In this document: piece by piece, positions 1-12,165 of the stretch | How positions within the stretch are numbered: the first letter of the stretch is position 1 | Layout: every line of letters starts with the position of its first letter | Source: Polytrichum commune | Taxonomy: Eukaryota > Streptophyta > Polytrichopsida > Polytrichales > Polytrichaceae | Direction of reading: 5' to 3' | Assembly (NCBI GenBank): GCA_950295325.1 | Contig: OX485804.1 | Span: 13,704,001-13,768,000, forward strand | DNA length: 64,000 nt | Program-made: the position numbers and the translations under genes | The notes under the pieces: generated by a model | Told to the model about the DNA's origin: nothing | What the model saw: only the letters and a program-made list of their open reading frames with translations | The model's database searches: none

Positions 1-210
1 TATGACATCCTCCCTCATCCATACTTGTGAAATGGATATCAGTGAGCTGCGTCATTCTGAACGATTGATACAATGTCTCTCATATATTTCAAAAAGGCAA
101 TGCCAAAAACCTGGGTCTTCTAAGCTTACTGAGGCACTCTATTTCACATGTTTGCCAACAATCCACATATCCATTTTTGAGGTAAATTAGGTTCTTAGTA
201 AAAACATTAC
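1..210 (-). other. intron and unresolved 3' part of the sucrase/ferredoxin-like gene
   Basis: The exon ending at 211 is followed by a clear donor (GGTAATG on the minus strand). The family normally continues with a glycine-rich GQMG-type block, but no convincing acceptor plus coding match is visible before the edge. I treat this stretch as intron. Confidence 0.5.
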
Positions 211-3200
211 CTCCAGAGACGATCGATCACGTGGCCAAGACCAATGTGCTTCTCCAAAATTTCAGGAACATCTTCTGGAGAGACATACCCATACCTGAAC
301 CCCAGCAAAACTATCAGATGCTTACCAAAGGGAATAAAAATAGGTATTGACCCTACGAAGAATTACTTTAAATAAATACAACTGCAATTTCCTTCTTCGT
401 TGTTTGGTGCAGCATTGCAACAGTCCCAATTATCTCAAACTTCATTCCAAGAAACTTTTGATTACAACAAGCAGCAAATAAACAAAGTGGTTGCCATGTG
501 TTCCTTGTCAAAGACTGATCAATAGTTTTAGTGAATCCAAGAGGAATTATATCCATTAACAGTTAACTGGTGAGTCAAGTAAGGGGCTTGTTGGGCATGA
601 TTCATTGCTGCCAAAGGTGGTGCAAAGCAAGTTCAGTTCAGGATCACATTGAAATATGCTGACTGAACATAGAACTTCTGCTTCATAGGAAGAAGAACCT
701 TCGTATATTAAACAAGTAGACCGCTACAAACTCATCCAGCCTGGTAAAATTGGTTCCACTGAGTAATGATGCATCTACAGAACCCAATAAGCCTGAGAAG
801 AAGTGAAAAAGGTAGCATGAAGTACAAATCGTCCACCTTGATGGTGGCAGAAGGACTGCAATATATGAATGTTTGGTAGGTGTAGGATAAGAATACAGTG
901 CACATCTCTGGTGCACCACAATGACATTCAAACCTCTTACCAATGCCACATTGAGCATCACAGCCATGTCAAATATAAACTTGCAGGGGAGATACCCCTC
1001 CACAGTAGCTGTCATGTAAGGTGTTCCTCATATTTACTTTGAATTATCAGAGCTTAAAATGTTTGCTGCAAGCTTAGAACACTTACCAGTGACCTGTGAC
1101 CTCCCCAGCATCTCCATGCCTAAAGACAATCACGTTACCGGCATACTTGTGACCACCAATGTGTGAACAGAACCGAACAGACACTTGGTCCTCCAGTCCC
1201 CGGTTCGCAATTTCTTCAGTGAATCGGTCTTTTAAGACAGGCCCACACACCCCACATTTCCTATCCCGACTGCCGTGTCCACAAATAAAAACGTGGCTCC
1301 CAACAAGAGGCTCTGGTTCCCCAAGTGCCCACATTTCTCCCTTCACCAGTACTTCTTCCACAAAGGACTCCACATCTGATTCTCCCAATCCTCTGCAGTA
1401 GATACACACAAAAACACATAATGAGAGGAATAAATATAGTGTTTAATCAATGGATTTATGTCCATGATGTATGGCTATTGCAGAAACATTTGCAATTATC
1501 CGGAACAGATTAAATGGAAGAGACCTGGACCTGTATTCAGAAAAACCTCTTATTTCTTTGAATTGAGGACTATGTGGATGTTAGCAAAAAGCTAGATTAC
1601 AATCATTGAACTGCTGATGCAAAACATGTTCCACATAAACTGCAAGAAAACATTTACTCAAAGTTTACAGAAACTAAAGAACAACACTCACTTGTATTTC
1701 ACCATGTCTGGAAATAAAAGCACATCACCGTTTGTCTTTTCAGGACTCTCATGGCCTTCAGCAATAGTCAAGCGAGTCTGCCTCAACCACCCAAATTTTT
1801 CAAAAAGAAGGCTTGCGTAATACTTGCAGAGCACATATCCTCAAAAGCCTGTGGACTAAATGTACAAATCTCATTGCAACTTCCAAGGCGGAAAATGATC
1901 AGATCCATGCTAATTGAGCTCTACACAACTGGTGCAAAGTGGAACACTTGAAAGATTGCTGGATAACAATCTGGATCCTTCTATTTCTATTTAATTTGGT
2001 ACAGGAGTATGGTGACTTTGATGCTATCTAACTATAGCATTGATGGAGTTTCAATAAATTGCAAATCCATAATCCTTCACACCCAGATATGACACTGCAG
2101 GTTGCCCAACCTGTTGCTCATTGGCATTCTCCCTATGCACCCAGAGGTCTGAATGCTCGGCTTAAAAGTCTCATTCAGTTGAGTGGTGAGAGGGCCAACC
2201 AAGGGACACTAATTCAGCTACGAAGCACCTCTGGGATATCGATACAAAGGCTCTGAAACAAATTGCCTCTTTCAAATATCATCATTCACCAGCGCCAGAA
2301 GGTTTGATGGTGTCCACCAACAACGATCTTACAAATAATAACCACAACATGACTGATTACTAAATCTAAGACAGATGCCCAGCATTCTCAATCTGAAATC
2401 CACTGAGTATAATACAGCCAAGTAAATTCCTCCAGACACGTTACCCTTTAAGGTGTTAGCAGAATTGGGCAATCCTCAGGGTATGTGAAAGTACATTAGA
2501 AAGTACAAAAGTTTCAACGAACCACAAGCAGTCTCAGGCTCGGGTCATTGAATGCCTTCTGATCCAATTTACAGTATAGTAATTTTCTAAGGTATATTCC
2601 TCTACACGTAACAACCTGTGACCAACAGTTCATGGTAGACTTATCCAGATAGTACAATAATCATACTATTATTTAAGTAAAAGACATTTCGCTTGCTTGT
2701 ATCAAAATATCATCCAAATCTTCCAAACCAAGCGCCCGGAGGATCCTACGCAACCCCCTAGGAGCCTTTCTGACGCCACCAAGCATACACGCATACGTGT
2801 CCAGGCGCCTGGATTCCTAATGACTACCGTGATCAAAGCTAGAATCGAATAGCGGGCACTGAATACACGAAAGCCGTCCCTTATAACCAACCACGTACAT
2901 GGATTTTAGGTTGGACATCCAGTTCTACGACTTCTCCAAGCGAAATATTCAGCAAATGTAGAGGAAAGTAACTCGGGTCAAAAGGTTAGAAGGTACCCTT
3001 GACTTGTCTGCTTAAAGTTTCCTTAGTCAAAATATGCATCATTCAAAATCAGCGCTACATCGCACAAATGGGACTAGTATAGATGGAAAAAACACAGAGA
3101 ACAACACGAAATACAGAGGATTCTTCGACATCATCGTTCTCCTGGAATTGAAAGTTCCCTCTAATGATATGATTAACAAAGCACATGTCGAGTGCAAATT

Positions 3201-3581
3201 GGAAAGTAATTTGCTAATTCTAAGTGAGTAATGATGCTTTTCCATTAGAATTTTTAAAAACCTGGAAAACAGGGGACGACGACAAACCTTCTTTGACAAC
3301 TCCTTCTTCCTGCTTCGCAAAGCATTCGCAAACTTGGATGGCAGCGGGTTGTAATCCGGAGCTTCCACCTTCGCTGGCCAGTTCTCGGGAGTGTTGTGAC
3401 ACAAGAACACATGCCGCTCGTAGAGCTCCACGCTTCCAACCAAAGGTTTGGAGTGCATTTCACTCCGAGTGAATCCATACTTGGCGTCATCGTTATCCCC
3501 GGCGCTTCCTGCCTCAGAGCCTGTCTTCTCTACAATTTTCTCCACGCCAGAAGGCTCCTCCGCTTGCAAATTAGTCGCCAT
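211..3581 (-). CDS. sucrase/ferredoxin-like (Apd1-type) [2Fe-2S] protein, 3'-partial
   Basis: Four exons can be read on the minus strand: 3581-3288, 1777-1692, 1392-1087 and 294-211. Each has GT/AG borders and matching phases, giving 256 residues before the left edge of the window. The fold is the thioredoxin-like ferredoxin of the sucrase/ferredoxin-like family (yeast Apd1/Aim32 relatives). The N-terminal part holds the conserved DAKYGFTRSEMHSKPLVGSV block and an RHVFLC stretch. Exon 2 holds the LTIAEG...GDVLLFPDMVKY block. Exon 3 holds CGHGSRDRKCGVCGP and CSHIGGHKYAGNVIVF. The Cys-x8-Cys pair (C164, C173) plus His-x3-His (H204, H208) match the bis-histidine, bis-cysteine cluster ligands known for Apd1. 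Exon 4 continues the family block WYGYVSPEDVPEILEKHIG...RLW. I start at the ATG at 3581 because of its GCCATGG context. The last exon or exons lie off the left edge. A redox role is known for the yeast relatives; the plant substrate is unknown to me. Confidence 0.9.
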
Positions 3582-3833
3582 GGCTACCAATCGCCTACCA
3601 GAAGCTCTAGAAGAAGAACCAACACTTGATCTGGGCGAAAGAAAACGATTAAACTCGGATGAAATTTCGTCGCCCGAAGCTGAGACGCAGCGCGACAAGA
3701 AAGGGACGCTGTACGACCGAGCTTCCAGAGATTTCAATCCTGATGAAGGAACAAGAAAGGCGGAACAGAGAAGCCTAGAACGAACAAAAGCGGTCGCCAC
3801 CGAGAAAGCCAGGACTACAAAGCGACGCAACAC
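3582..3833 (-). other. in-frame open leader upstream of the ATG, transit-peptide-like
   Basis: The frame of exon 1 stays open for 84 codons upstream of the chosen ATG but contains no ATG; the first possible start is a GTG at 3833. The hypothetical peptide is rich in Arg, Ser, Val, Leu and Phe, with few acidic residues in its first 50 positions. That would fit an organelle targeting sequence if an upstream exon or a non-AUG start were used. It may equally be 5' leader that is open by chance. Confidence 0.35.
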
Positions 3834-4458
3834 GATTGAACGCTTACAAATTCTCCTACTCCACGCAGGCTAACTAATAAGAACACCACGCTTTCTCCTG
3901 GTTCGGGCCAGTAAAAGATTCAATTAACAGCAAGAACAGCTGCAATTTGAGGCCGATGCGAATGGTAACAAAAACACACTGACCTCGACAGGAAGCCTCC
4001 GACCTACACGCAATGTACACCACTTCACTTCCCCGGAATACGAGCCATACAAACCTCCTGGCAAACGAACGAACGTCCGTCCGAACGTTTTTAACTGTGG
4101 CAGACGCGACTCACGCAGGAGATCTTTACCAAGCTTACAGAGGAGCTTACACCGCGCAAGCTGAGACGCTGCGATCTGGAAGTGAGGACACAGGCAAGGC
4201 TCCTGAGGGAGAGAAGAGAACACACCTTGGGAGTCGCCTGGCTATGGAGGAGCACGGGGTTAGGGGGTTGCTTCTTCCAAGGAAGAGGCGTCCAACACCG
4301 TTCCAAGGGAAGTGCTGCTGTAATTTCCACCACCAGCTCCTCCAAGTTATTACACCACTGGGCCACTCTGATATAATCACTTCAGTGTACTTTCCGTCTC
4401 TGACCACTTTTGAAAGGCAAGAGGGAATTATCGCATGGTTTTGCAGTGTACCTCCCCT
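3834..4458. other. upstream region of the sucrase/ferredoxin-like gene
   Basis: I see no gene here. The small open frames overlap each other in several frames and resemble nothing I know. The stretch 4236-4420 is a diverged copy of 9036-9190, so repeats begin about 650 bp upstream of the start codon. Confidence 0.5.
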
Positions 4459-5255
4459 TCATCCAACATAAACATCCTGAAACAGTGTGCATCCCGGAGG
4501 CTTCCCTTTTTTATTACTTGATTTGACATCGGAATCCCCTGTCAAGGAGCCCTAATGGTTGGGGTGAACCAACCCGTACACTGGTTCCTTGGAGGCGCGC
4601 AAGGGTTTAGGCATTCAACAAGGAACGAGAGTATGGGTTGGTTCGCCCAAATCCTGAATTAGTCTAGTCTTGAGCCATTAGAGCGGTGTCCGGGGAGATT
4701 TCTCATTCATCCAACATAAACATCCTCAAACAGTGTGCATTCCGGAGGCTTTCCTTTTTTTATAGTTAATTTGACACCAGAATCCCCTGTCAAGGAGCCC
4801 TAATGGTTGGGGCGAACCAACCCGTACACTGGTTCCTTGGAGGTGGGCAAAGGGTTTAGGCATTCAACAAGGAACGAGAGTATGGGTTGGTTCGCCCAAA
4901 TCCCGAATTAGTCTAGTCTTGAGCCATTAGAGCGGTGTCCGGGGAGATTTCTCATTCATCCAACATAAACATCCTCAAACAGTGTGCATCCCGGAGGGTA
5001 CCTTTTTTTGTAGTTGATTTGACACCGGAATTCCATGTCAAGGACTCCGCATTAGTCTAGTTTTGAGCCATCAAAGCAATGTTGGGGGAGATTTCTCATT
5101 CATCCAACATAAAACATCCTGAAACAATGTGCATCCCGGAGATTACCTTTTTTAATAGTTGATTTGACACCTGAATTACCTATCAAAGGCTTCAAATTAG
5201 TCTAGTTTTGAGCCATTAGATCAATGCCTAGGGAGATTTCTCATTCATCCAACAT
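4459..5255 (+). repeat. tandem array of about 145/249-bp units, two of them carrying a foldback insert
   Basis: Units begin at 4459, 4708, 4957, 5101 and 5246, each opening with catccaacat and closing with gggagatttctcatt. The first two are about 249 bp and the next two about 145 bp. The extra DNA in the long units (about 4555-4655 and 4803-4902) is an imperfect inverted repeat. Its arms both read (g)ggcgaaccaaccc, so a miniature foldback element appears to be inserted in the array. Confidence 0.85.
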
Positions 5256-5573
5256 TAAAACCTTGAAATGTCAATATTGACACCAACAAAAACACTCGCA
5301 ATGGAATATCCGTTCTCACAATCGATGTCACCTATTAACTCCTCTTTCATCTCATATTTGGAGCCACTCAAAATATCCACTCGACGTGTGAGTATAACCA
5401 TAGTCAATGTCTACGTCAAAATCACCTCTCTCCACAACATGGCCCCCCGCTTATCATCTTCTAGCCTCAATGGGATCTCAATGGTGGCAATTGGCATGTG
5501 CTTTGTAACATCATTATAAAATATGATTTGAGCCTTGGTAGTATTGAAACCGTGATCCAGATAGTTCCTCAAT
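5256..5573. other. no recognisable gene
   Basis: There is one open frame here (5268-5519), without family resemblance. I see nothing else. Confidence 0.5.
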
Positions 5574-6104
5574 AATGCCCCCTCCCCACATGACTTTAGC
5601 TAAGCCTAACAGTTGGTTCTTAAAACACAATCTTCACACCATCGACATTATTTGGTGCCGAGCCCAGTTGGCAAATGACATGGCATGGTTTAAAAGTGGA
5701 GGGTTTTAAGCCTCAAGCACTGACCCTCCCATTGGTACCTAGACATGAGGCAAGAACGTAGGATCTTTAAAAGTGTCGCCTCCCGCCCTTGTGATTGGTT
5801 GCTTTTTAGTCTTAGCTATGAGGGCACGAGGAGCTCCTTCAACAAAAAAACCGATGGTAAGGTAAATGAGTGGTAAGGCATTTGGGGATGGGACAAAAAC
5901 TATCCAACCTTCATTGCTTAGTAGACAAAACCATGAACATGTGTGAAAGCCACTTAATTAAAACCTACTCGACAATCTCCAGAGCAAGTTCTTGTAGGTG
6001 CATTGGGATAGCCGGATGCCTCCCCTAGAACCGAGGGAGCTTTACCCGGTTTTTAAGAAAGACTTTGGTTATTTGGTAAAGTCAGTCAGGTGGGGAGGGG
6101 GCAT
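5574..6104. mobile_element. non-autonomous TIR element, copy 1
   Basis: The ends are a perfect 15-bp inverted repeat: ATGCCCCCTCCCCAC at the left and its reverse complement at 6090-6104. The 531-bp element matches 48306-48776 over its whole length with scattered differences and some deletions. It has no coding capacity. The flanking duplication is short and ambiguous (TA-like), so I do not assign a superfamily. Confidence 0.85.
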
Positions 6105-9035
6105 AGGCATCGTTCCCAATGACCAACCACTTTCATCTCCTTCCCCTTCTAGTTAGAAACCCTCTACCATGTGGGAGAACACCCTAACATGGTGTAAAAT
6201 GTGCACGAATGTAGGGGTTGAACATCACCTATGCCAAGTATATCACTTTGTGCCACTCCCACAATCTCTCTTTCTCTCACACCCAGATGGGAGCCTCCCT
6301 AGCCTCCAAAATTTGACATCATGTCATGAGGAAGGGATAAATTGCCAACACCGAAAAGTAATTGTTCTTGCACGTCAAAATCGGTGGCCAATTGTTCACC
6401 AACGCCTAGCATCCCACAAACATTAGAATTTGATAGTCTATCCACATGTAAGTTTGGTCATCCACTAGCTATCAACAAAAATTTCATGCCATTCATGTGA
6501 GAATTGGAATATGTCACCCTAGTGTTACATGACACGACACCCACATGAGATTTTGGCAGCGCTTCATCATAGCATCCCCACCAGATCGGGTACACGCCAA
6601 ATAGAGTATGTAATATTTTATACCTTTGGGGAGCCCTCCATCTTGGGCGAGGCAGCTCGTCTTGAGTCAAAGCCCACCAAAGCCTAGAAATACCCCCGGT
6701 ATAATTAGGAAGCAATCAATAAGACAACAACACCTATTATCTCACCTGGGATAAAGTAGGATATCAAAGTATATGATATCAAAGTAATTTCTTGGTGGGC
6801 TGGAGGAGGGCCGTTATATGAACCATTTATGGCGGGGGAAGGTCTTTACTATACCCGGGCCGGTTCTAAATTATGGGGGACCGGACACTGGTGGGGCTCA
6901 ATTTATGCCGGTACTGCCACCTAAGAACCCAGGATGCCTCATTTTTGGCATTGGCATGCCCCATGCCCGGTCTGGTGGGGACGCTCTCACTTGCGTTCGG
7001 ATTACCTAATTCCCATGCATTTACACACATTGGCATAGTAAAAATTACACATCCGCTTGGTCCATAAATCACAAAGGCTCTCATCAAAAGCTTCATAAGC
7101 GGCACATCCCCAAAGCATGGTAAAAAGGAATATGCAAAATTAAAGCGGGGGCAAAATTAAAATCACTTGAGCTATCAACGCCACATCTAGGTAGGCAAGA
7201 TGCATGGCGAGCTTGCTTCGAGGCTCGGAGGGCGTTAGGGCAGTTGATAGTGGGGTTGATGATATGCATGAGCGATGGGACCTTACATTTTCATTGTAAT
7301 ACCATGCAAAAATGCCACACTTTAAAAGACCAACCCTTCAACCCCTTGAAAAGACAACCCATGACCAAATATGGTTGATTAGATAGTCATGGTTAACTTA
7401 AGAAATTTTGTATTGATGGAGTTGATCATCCAATTTACGTTGTGTCCAAGGACCGTGACCATGAAATTGTGAGGACGCTTGAAACTTATCCAAAGGCCAT
7501 GCCCATGGAACTCAAAGTTGGTTTTTGTGTGCTCATGGGCCTTCAATGTAGTGTAAAGGACATAAGCAATTGGGCTCTCAACTAAATGTGATCTCAATAT
7601 ATATCATTGTACTCACATGGACACTTGCCAAGAGGAAAATTGTCGCAAACGAACGTACCTTTCATCCATCCAACATATAAACTTGACCCCTACGGGTTGT
7701 CATTAGTTCAGTTCAAATGGCTTGAACTAGACTAATTCATAGCCTTGGATAAGATTTGGTATCAAATCAAGTTAAAAAATCAACTTCCATATTACATTCC
7801 ATTTTCAAGGCTTTTATGTTGGATTAATATGACATACTCTCGTACACGATAATCCCCTCTTGCATGGACGTTTGTACACTCTAATTTACATGAAATCAAG
7901 AATCATAAGAATTACATATGTCATGATGTCCCAGTTGTGTTGAATTCCGTCTTTGAGACAAAACCTAGTAGACCATGAAACTCCATCAATTTTGTGCCAT
8001 GTAAAAATCCATGTAACTTTTTTCTTCCATTTGGATTTCATGGGTACCTTAGGCTCTTAAGCTCCAATGTCACATGAAGTGGGACGATCTTGGCATATTC
8101 CATTAATGAGAGATTTTTAGATTTCAAGGTTTGTGGGCCCTCAAGCTATAGTGTAAAAGTGCACATAGCGACTTTGAATGGAACTAACTGCACCATTGAA
8201 AGGTGGTTGCAATCCACCCTTGATATATGTTAACATTTCAAAGCAAGGAAACTAGTACTACTTATGTGGTGTTAACTCTTTAACACTTGTCAAGGGCAAC
8301 ATAAATGATTTGTAGCACTTACATGAATAACACGTATGTGACTTTGAAATTAGAAAAGAAAAATACACTTATATAAACAAAGGATGAAATTACACGAGAT
8401 ATGAATTTCATCATACATCTAAGCATAATGGAAGAACGAATCTAGAGTAGTTCAACGAGATTTTTGTGCACATAAGATCTTATTTCCTCTTGAAGTGTTT
8501 GATTGGTATGCTATGAATGAGAGGTGTAACATCAGTAGGTTTTTGTTTCCAAATTTTATTTCAAGATCACTAATGCACTTTCATCATCCTTAAATCCCAT
8601 TTTCCTACCAACACATCACCACTTTGCACATTGACAACTTATTCAAAGGGTTCATTATCAATTGCATCGTCTATTTCATTCATCATACCTTTATTTCATC
8701 CTCGATCTGTATGTAGGGATTGTTTAGATCAAATCCCAATTCATAATTGATGAATTCATGTGCATTCGTAGTGGGCCTAGTTTCACTCTTTGCAAAAGTC
8801 AAATACATGATGAACCTAATTCAACTTCATCCAAAACAACACGTATCAAGATGAATACATTGACAAAGAAAAACACAGTTTTCATAAAGTCTCCTGACAA
8901 TTAACAATTAACACTTACTACAATATTTTATGGGTTTTTTTGAGGGGAAGAGCAATTTTCCTTTAACACATAGGCGATGTTAACACTTATTGGGTTGACA
9001 CATATGGAGGGTGAACTTTATGGCAACTGCAAGGC
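6105..9035. other. intergenic, no gene seen
   Basis: AT-rich sequence with only short random open frames. A diverged fragment at about 7418-7600 resembles part of the element at 15165-15665 (accgtgaccatgaaattgtgag, tccaaaggcc). Nothing else is recognisable. Confidence 0.5.
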
Positions 9036-9190
9036 ACGGGAATAGGTCATTCTTGTTCCAAAGAGTGGGCGTCCAATACCGTGCCAAGGGAAGCAGGGAG
9101 GTGCCATAAATTCCACACCCTTGGATATCACTCATTAAATAAGTCTGTCCTTTTCCCTGACCACCTTTCTAGGCTCCCTTGCCCTTCACT
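9036..9190 (+). repeat. dispersed repeat related to 4236-4420
   Basis: Both copies share runs such as ggcgtccaacaccgttccaagggaag / gggcgtccaataccgtgcc, then ctgaccac and aggc toward the right end. The two are diverged and I see no ends typical of a transposon. Confidence 0.6.
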
Positions 9191-9370
9191 TTGTGTGTGT
9201 AAGTCACTCACGGCACTCGCCATAATAATAATGGCACTTCCTCCTCACGGTCACAAAAGACTTAAATTGTTGAATTTCTTGCATTGAAACCCGGCTCATT
9301 TCTTTTGTACCCTCGCACTTGCAATCCAACATCATCAATTCGGCTAGGGTTTCCAAAGGACATTGACTTA

Positions 9371-10383
9371 GGGCCACTTCACACACGAGACTGAGAGCCC
9401 GTGACCATTCCACTTAGGGCGGGTTTAGACTTGGAGTCAAGGCTCAAAAATGGGTTGGGGTGAAAGAAATCCACTCCTCTCATTGGTAGAGAGGTTGGGA
9501 CTTGCCTCTTCAAGTTTACACCATGAGTTGGGGCCAATTAACAAATAAATTATTTTATTCATCATGACAATGGCCTCAAGCCTTGGAAAAGAGAGCTCCC
9601 AACCTTGTGGACTCTTTCCCTCTAGTTGAGGCCATTGTCGGAGCTTTTATTTGCTTGTAGTAGTTTATTCTTTGAGCATTGAATAGGAGGGGAGAAATTC
9701 TAAATTTATTATACTTTAATCATTATCCATCAAATAGTTCATGGGTACGTTGGAACCTCTCATAATTGCAGCCTCCAAATGGCCCCAACCCCACCTAAAT
9801 AGGTTTACACATGAAAGCAATGAATGGAGTTAGGTTACTTTCTTATTAATGGCCTTGGGGGCCCATTTGCATGCCACATGGGACATATTGGCCTTGTTCA
9901 CCAATGGCCTTGGCCCCAAGTCTAAACAGGCCCTTAAAGCACTCTCATTGTCGGAAAAGGCGGAGCCGGTCCAAGTTCGCTTCACACTTCTATGCTTAGG
10001 GACCAACGGAGTATGTGAATGCAAGATGGATGTAAAGTCTACATGAATTCCTACATGGCATCCAATGGATCATATTCCATGGTCACTTGGACTATTTTCA
10101 AAACCCACCTCTTGAAGGTAGGCCTAACACCAAACCGGGAGGCCATGGTACTACGAACGGGTTGATTTAGTCTATTTTATCATGTGTGAGGGTCCACATG
10201 AATAGAAATTCGTTGAAATAGCATTTGGTTGAGGGTCCGGTCACATGTGACTCCACACTACACTGGAGGGTTTGTGACCATCCTACATAATTTTGGAGGT
10301 GTCTTGGGACGGCCTTTGGATACTCTCTTTTGGGCTCCCACAACTTCATGGTCACAACTCTTAACTTGTGTATGAACTTACAA
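9371..10383 (-). mobile_element. Harbinger/Tourist-like element (family A), inverted copy, interrupted by another element
   Basis: With 9417-9936 removed, the sequence aligns in reverse orientation with the complete element at 15165-15665. The left end GGGCCACTTCACACACGAG follows a TTA at 9368-9370. The right end (about 10350-10383) is decayed, mostly by G-to-A and C-to-T changes. It is about 490 bp without the insert. No coding capacity. Confidence 0.85.
9417..9933. mobile_element. Harbinger/Tourist-like element (family B) nested in family A
   Basis: The left end is GGGCGGGTTTAGACTTGG and the right end is the reverse complement of GGGCCTGTTTAGACTTGG. The 517-bp element is flanked by TTA at 9414-9416 and 9934-9936. 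This end sequence and 3-bp duplication are characteristic of Tourist-like PIF/Harbinger miniature elements. It sits inside the element at 9371-10383. Confidence 0.88.
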
Positions 10384-10744
10384 CTCAACTTCGTGGGTAT
10401 TAGAGTCGGAGCACTTATCCCTACAACATCATGGCTTAACTTAGCACGCAACTCGTTTCTTTTGTTGGTTGTGGATTGGTCTCGAAAGTCAAAACTCTTT
10501 GCAATTAAAAAGTGAATGGGCGTCTTTCTTAGCAAAGAAAATATAAATTAATGAAGGTGAAAGGAAATTGTTGCATACAATCGTGCCCCTCATTCATCCA
10601 TGTTACAAATATGTTCATGATTGGAACGGAATGAAATGAAATTGAGTTTAAAGTCCAAGAAATCAAAAGGCTAGACAATTAGGACCCTTCCTCGAGTTGT
10701 GTGTATCATTCTTGGTTAGTTCATCTCAACGTGTTTCATTACAT

Positions 10745-10905
10745 TGATGTGTGCAGTTAGGGTATCCCATGCTAGTTTATTGACATTCCAAATTATTTTG
10801 ATTCTCTACCACCATGGTAACATAACATGATATTCATAAACAAACTTATAAGTTTTTGTGATATGGTTTTGACCCAAGGTTATTTGCATGGGTATAGAGG
10901 TATTT
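10745..10905 (+). repeat. dispersed repeat, partner of 14812-15118
   Basis: Two blocks are shared with 14812-15118: one around gtttattgacattcca and one around gttttgacccaaggttatttgcatggg. The second block is 150 bp closer to the first here than in the partner, so one copy has an insertion or the other a deletion. Both copies lie next to a family A element. Confidence 0.65.
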
Positions 10906-12016
10906 GCAAGGGGATAGAGCAACCTAGACAAGAGTTGTGTGGGGATAGAGCCTTGATCTTTGTTGTTGGTTGGACATGGGAGGTTGAGATCCGTTCGTGT
11001 ACTTTTTAAAATGGCAACCTCAATAATATCATCCTTCGTCCATCTTTCATTTATTACCGACATGGACTTACTTGTTCTCAACGAGTTGTGGGCCCAACAC
11101 TTGGTAAGAGGAGCCACAAACTTCAAAGCAAAAGTAAACACATGCATATCCTAGCAAGGAATTGAACTTTGCTCATAGTCTTCCCCATGTGGGTATGCCC
11201 TAGTTGTGGCAACCCTCCACAAACTCTTGTATATCATTAATATACAATGTAAACAAATGTACATCACATAAGAAGAAAAATGTAGTGTATGGGAGTGTGA
11301 TAATGGGGACATTGTGGAGCCCATTCCCACACCCCCGGAGCATTGCTCTAGTTGTTGTCATCATTCTAAAGTTCCTCATCCATCTCTAGAGAAAGTGCAT
11401 CCCACCCAAAAAGCATGTTGCGTACCCCAAAATGATCTAATAGCCAAGGTCAAGGCTTTGTCCTCATACACGCTCCCATTTCGGCATGAGCCCATGATGT
11501 GGGCATTGCAAGCAACTCATGAACTATATTATACATAGATTATAAATAATGTAGTGTAAGGCAAAGTTATGAGTGTTGCATTGGTGCATCTATCAACATG
11601 AATATGTATGGATTGACATGAGGTCCCCCCCCCCCTTTCCATGTAGAGGATGGGGATATTAATTTGCTTACACCCTAACTTATTGTACATGACCCGTTCT
11701 TCTAAGCATCTCCTAGGTACACTTTACATGAGAACCATGGAGCCTAAGTAGGTGCCCAAGGCAAAGCAACTCTCATTCACCCCAACCTTCGGTTGGCTCC
11801 CTCTTACTCAAACCTTTGACAACCCAAATACTTACCACAAATCACATAATATGGTATCTTTATATAAGGACCGTGATACATCAACCTACTATACCTCATA
11901 CAAATACATAAGCATATTGTTCAAGTACATTTAAAAGACATTGTACATATACCCTGGAAGTATGAGTGTACATGGCATCACATGGCCAAATTTTAGGGTT
12001 TATATTATACTAAATT
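10906..12016. other. intergenic, no gene seen
   Basis: Short open frames without family resemblance, and a C9-10 run near 11626. Nothing else is recognisable. Confidence 0.5.
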
Positions 12017-12165
12017 GTTGGTCCAAGACGACCCTAAACTACCAGATGATGGTGGAAAGACACCCAAATTTCAGGGAAAAGGTTGGCGGTTCGATTCCCG
12101 GTTGTGAAATCTCCTCTCTACTTTTGTCATGTGGTCATCTGCCTCATGTGCTTTGGCGCTAGCCT
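12017..12165 (+). mobile_element. SINE-like element, truncated copy
   Basis: The sequence contains GGTTCGATTCC (12088-12098), a perfect match to the RNA polymerase III B box of tRNA-derived SINEs. It aligns with the reverse complement of 16840-16922 and 35830-35908. The downstream half present in those copies is missing here. Confidence 0.7.

Noticed and set aside
3448-3873. 141-codon plus-strand open frame
   Set aside because: Antisense to exon 1 of the sucrase/ferredoxin-like gene, whose minus-strand protein is clearly conserved.
4013-4471. 152-codon plus-strand open frame
   Set aside because: No family resemblance; overlaps a dispersed repeat and the start of a tandem array.
12088-12098. 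B-box match considered as a tRNA gene
   Set aside because: No cloverleaf can be folded around it and the same block recurs in decayed copies; it is a SINE head.
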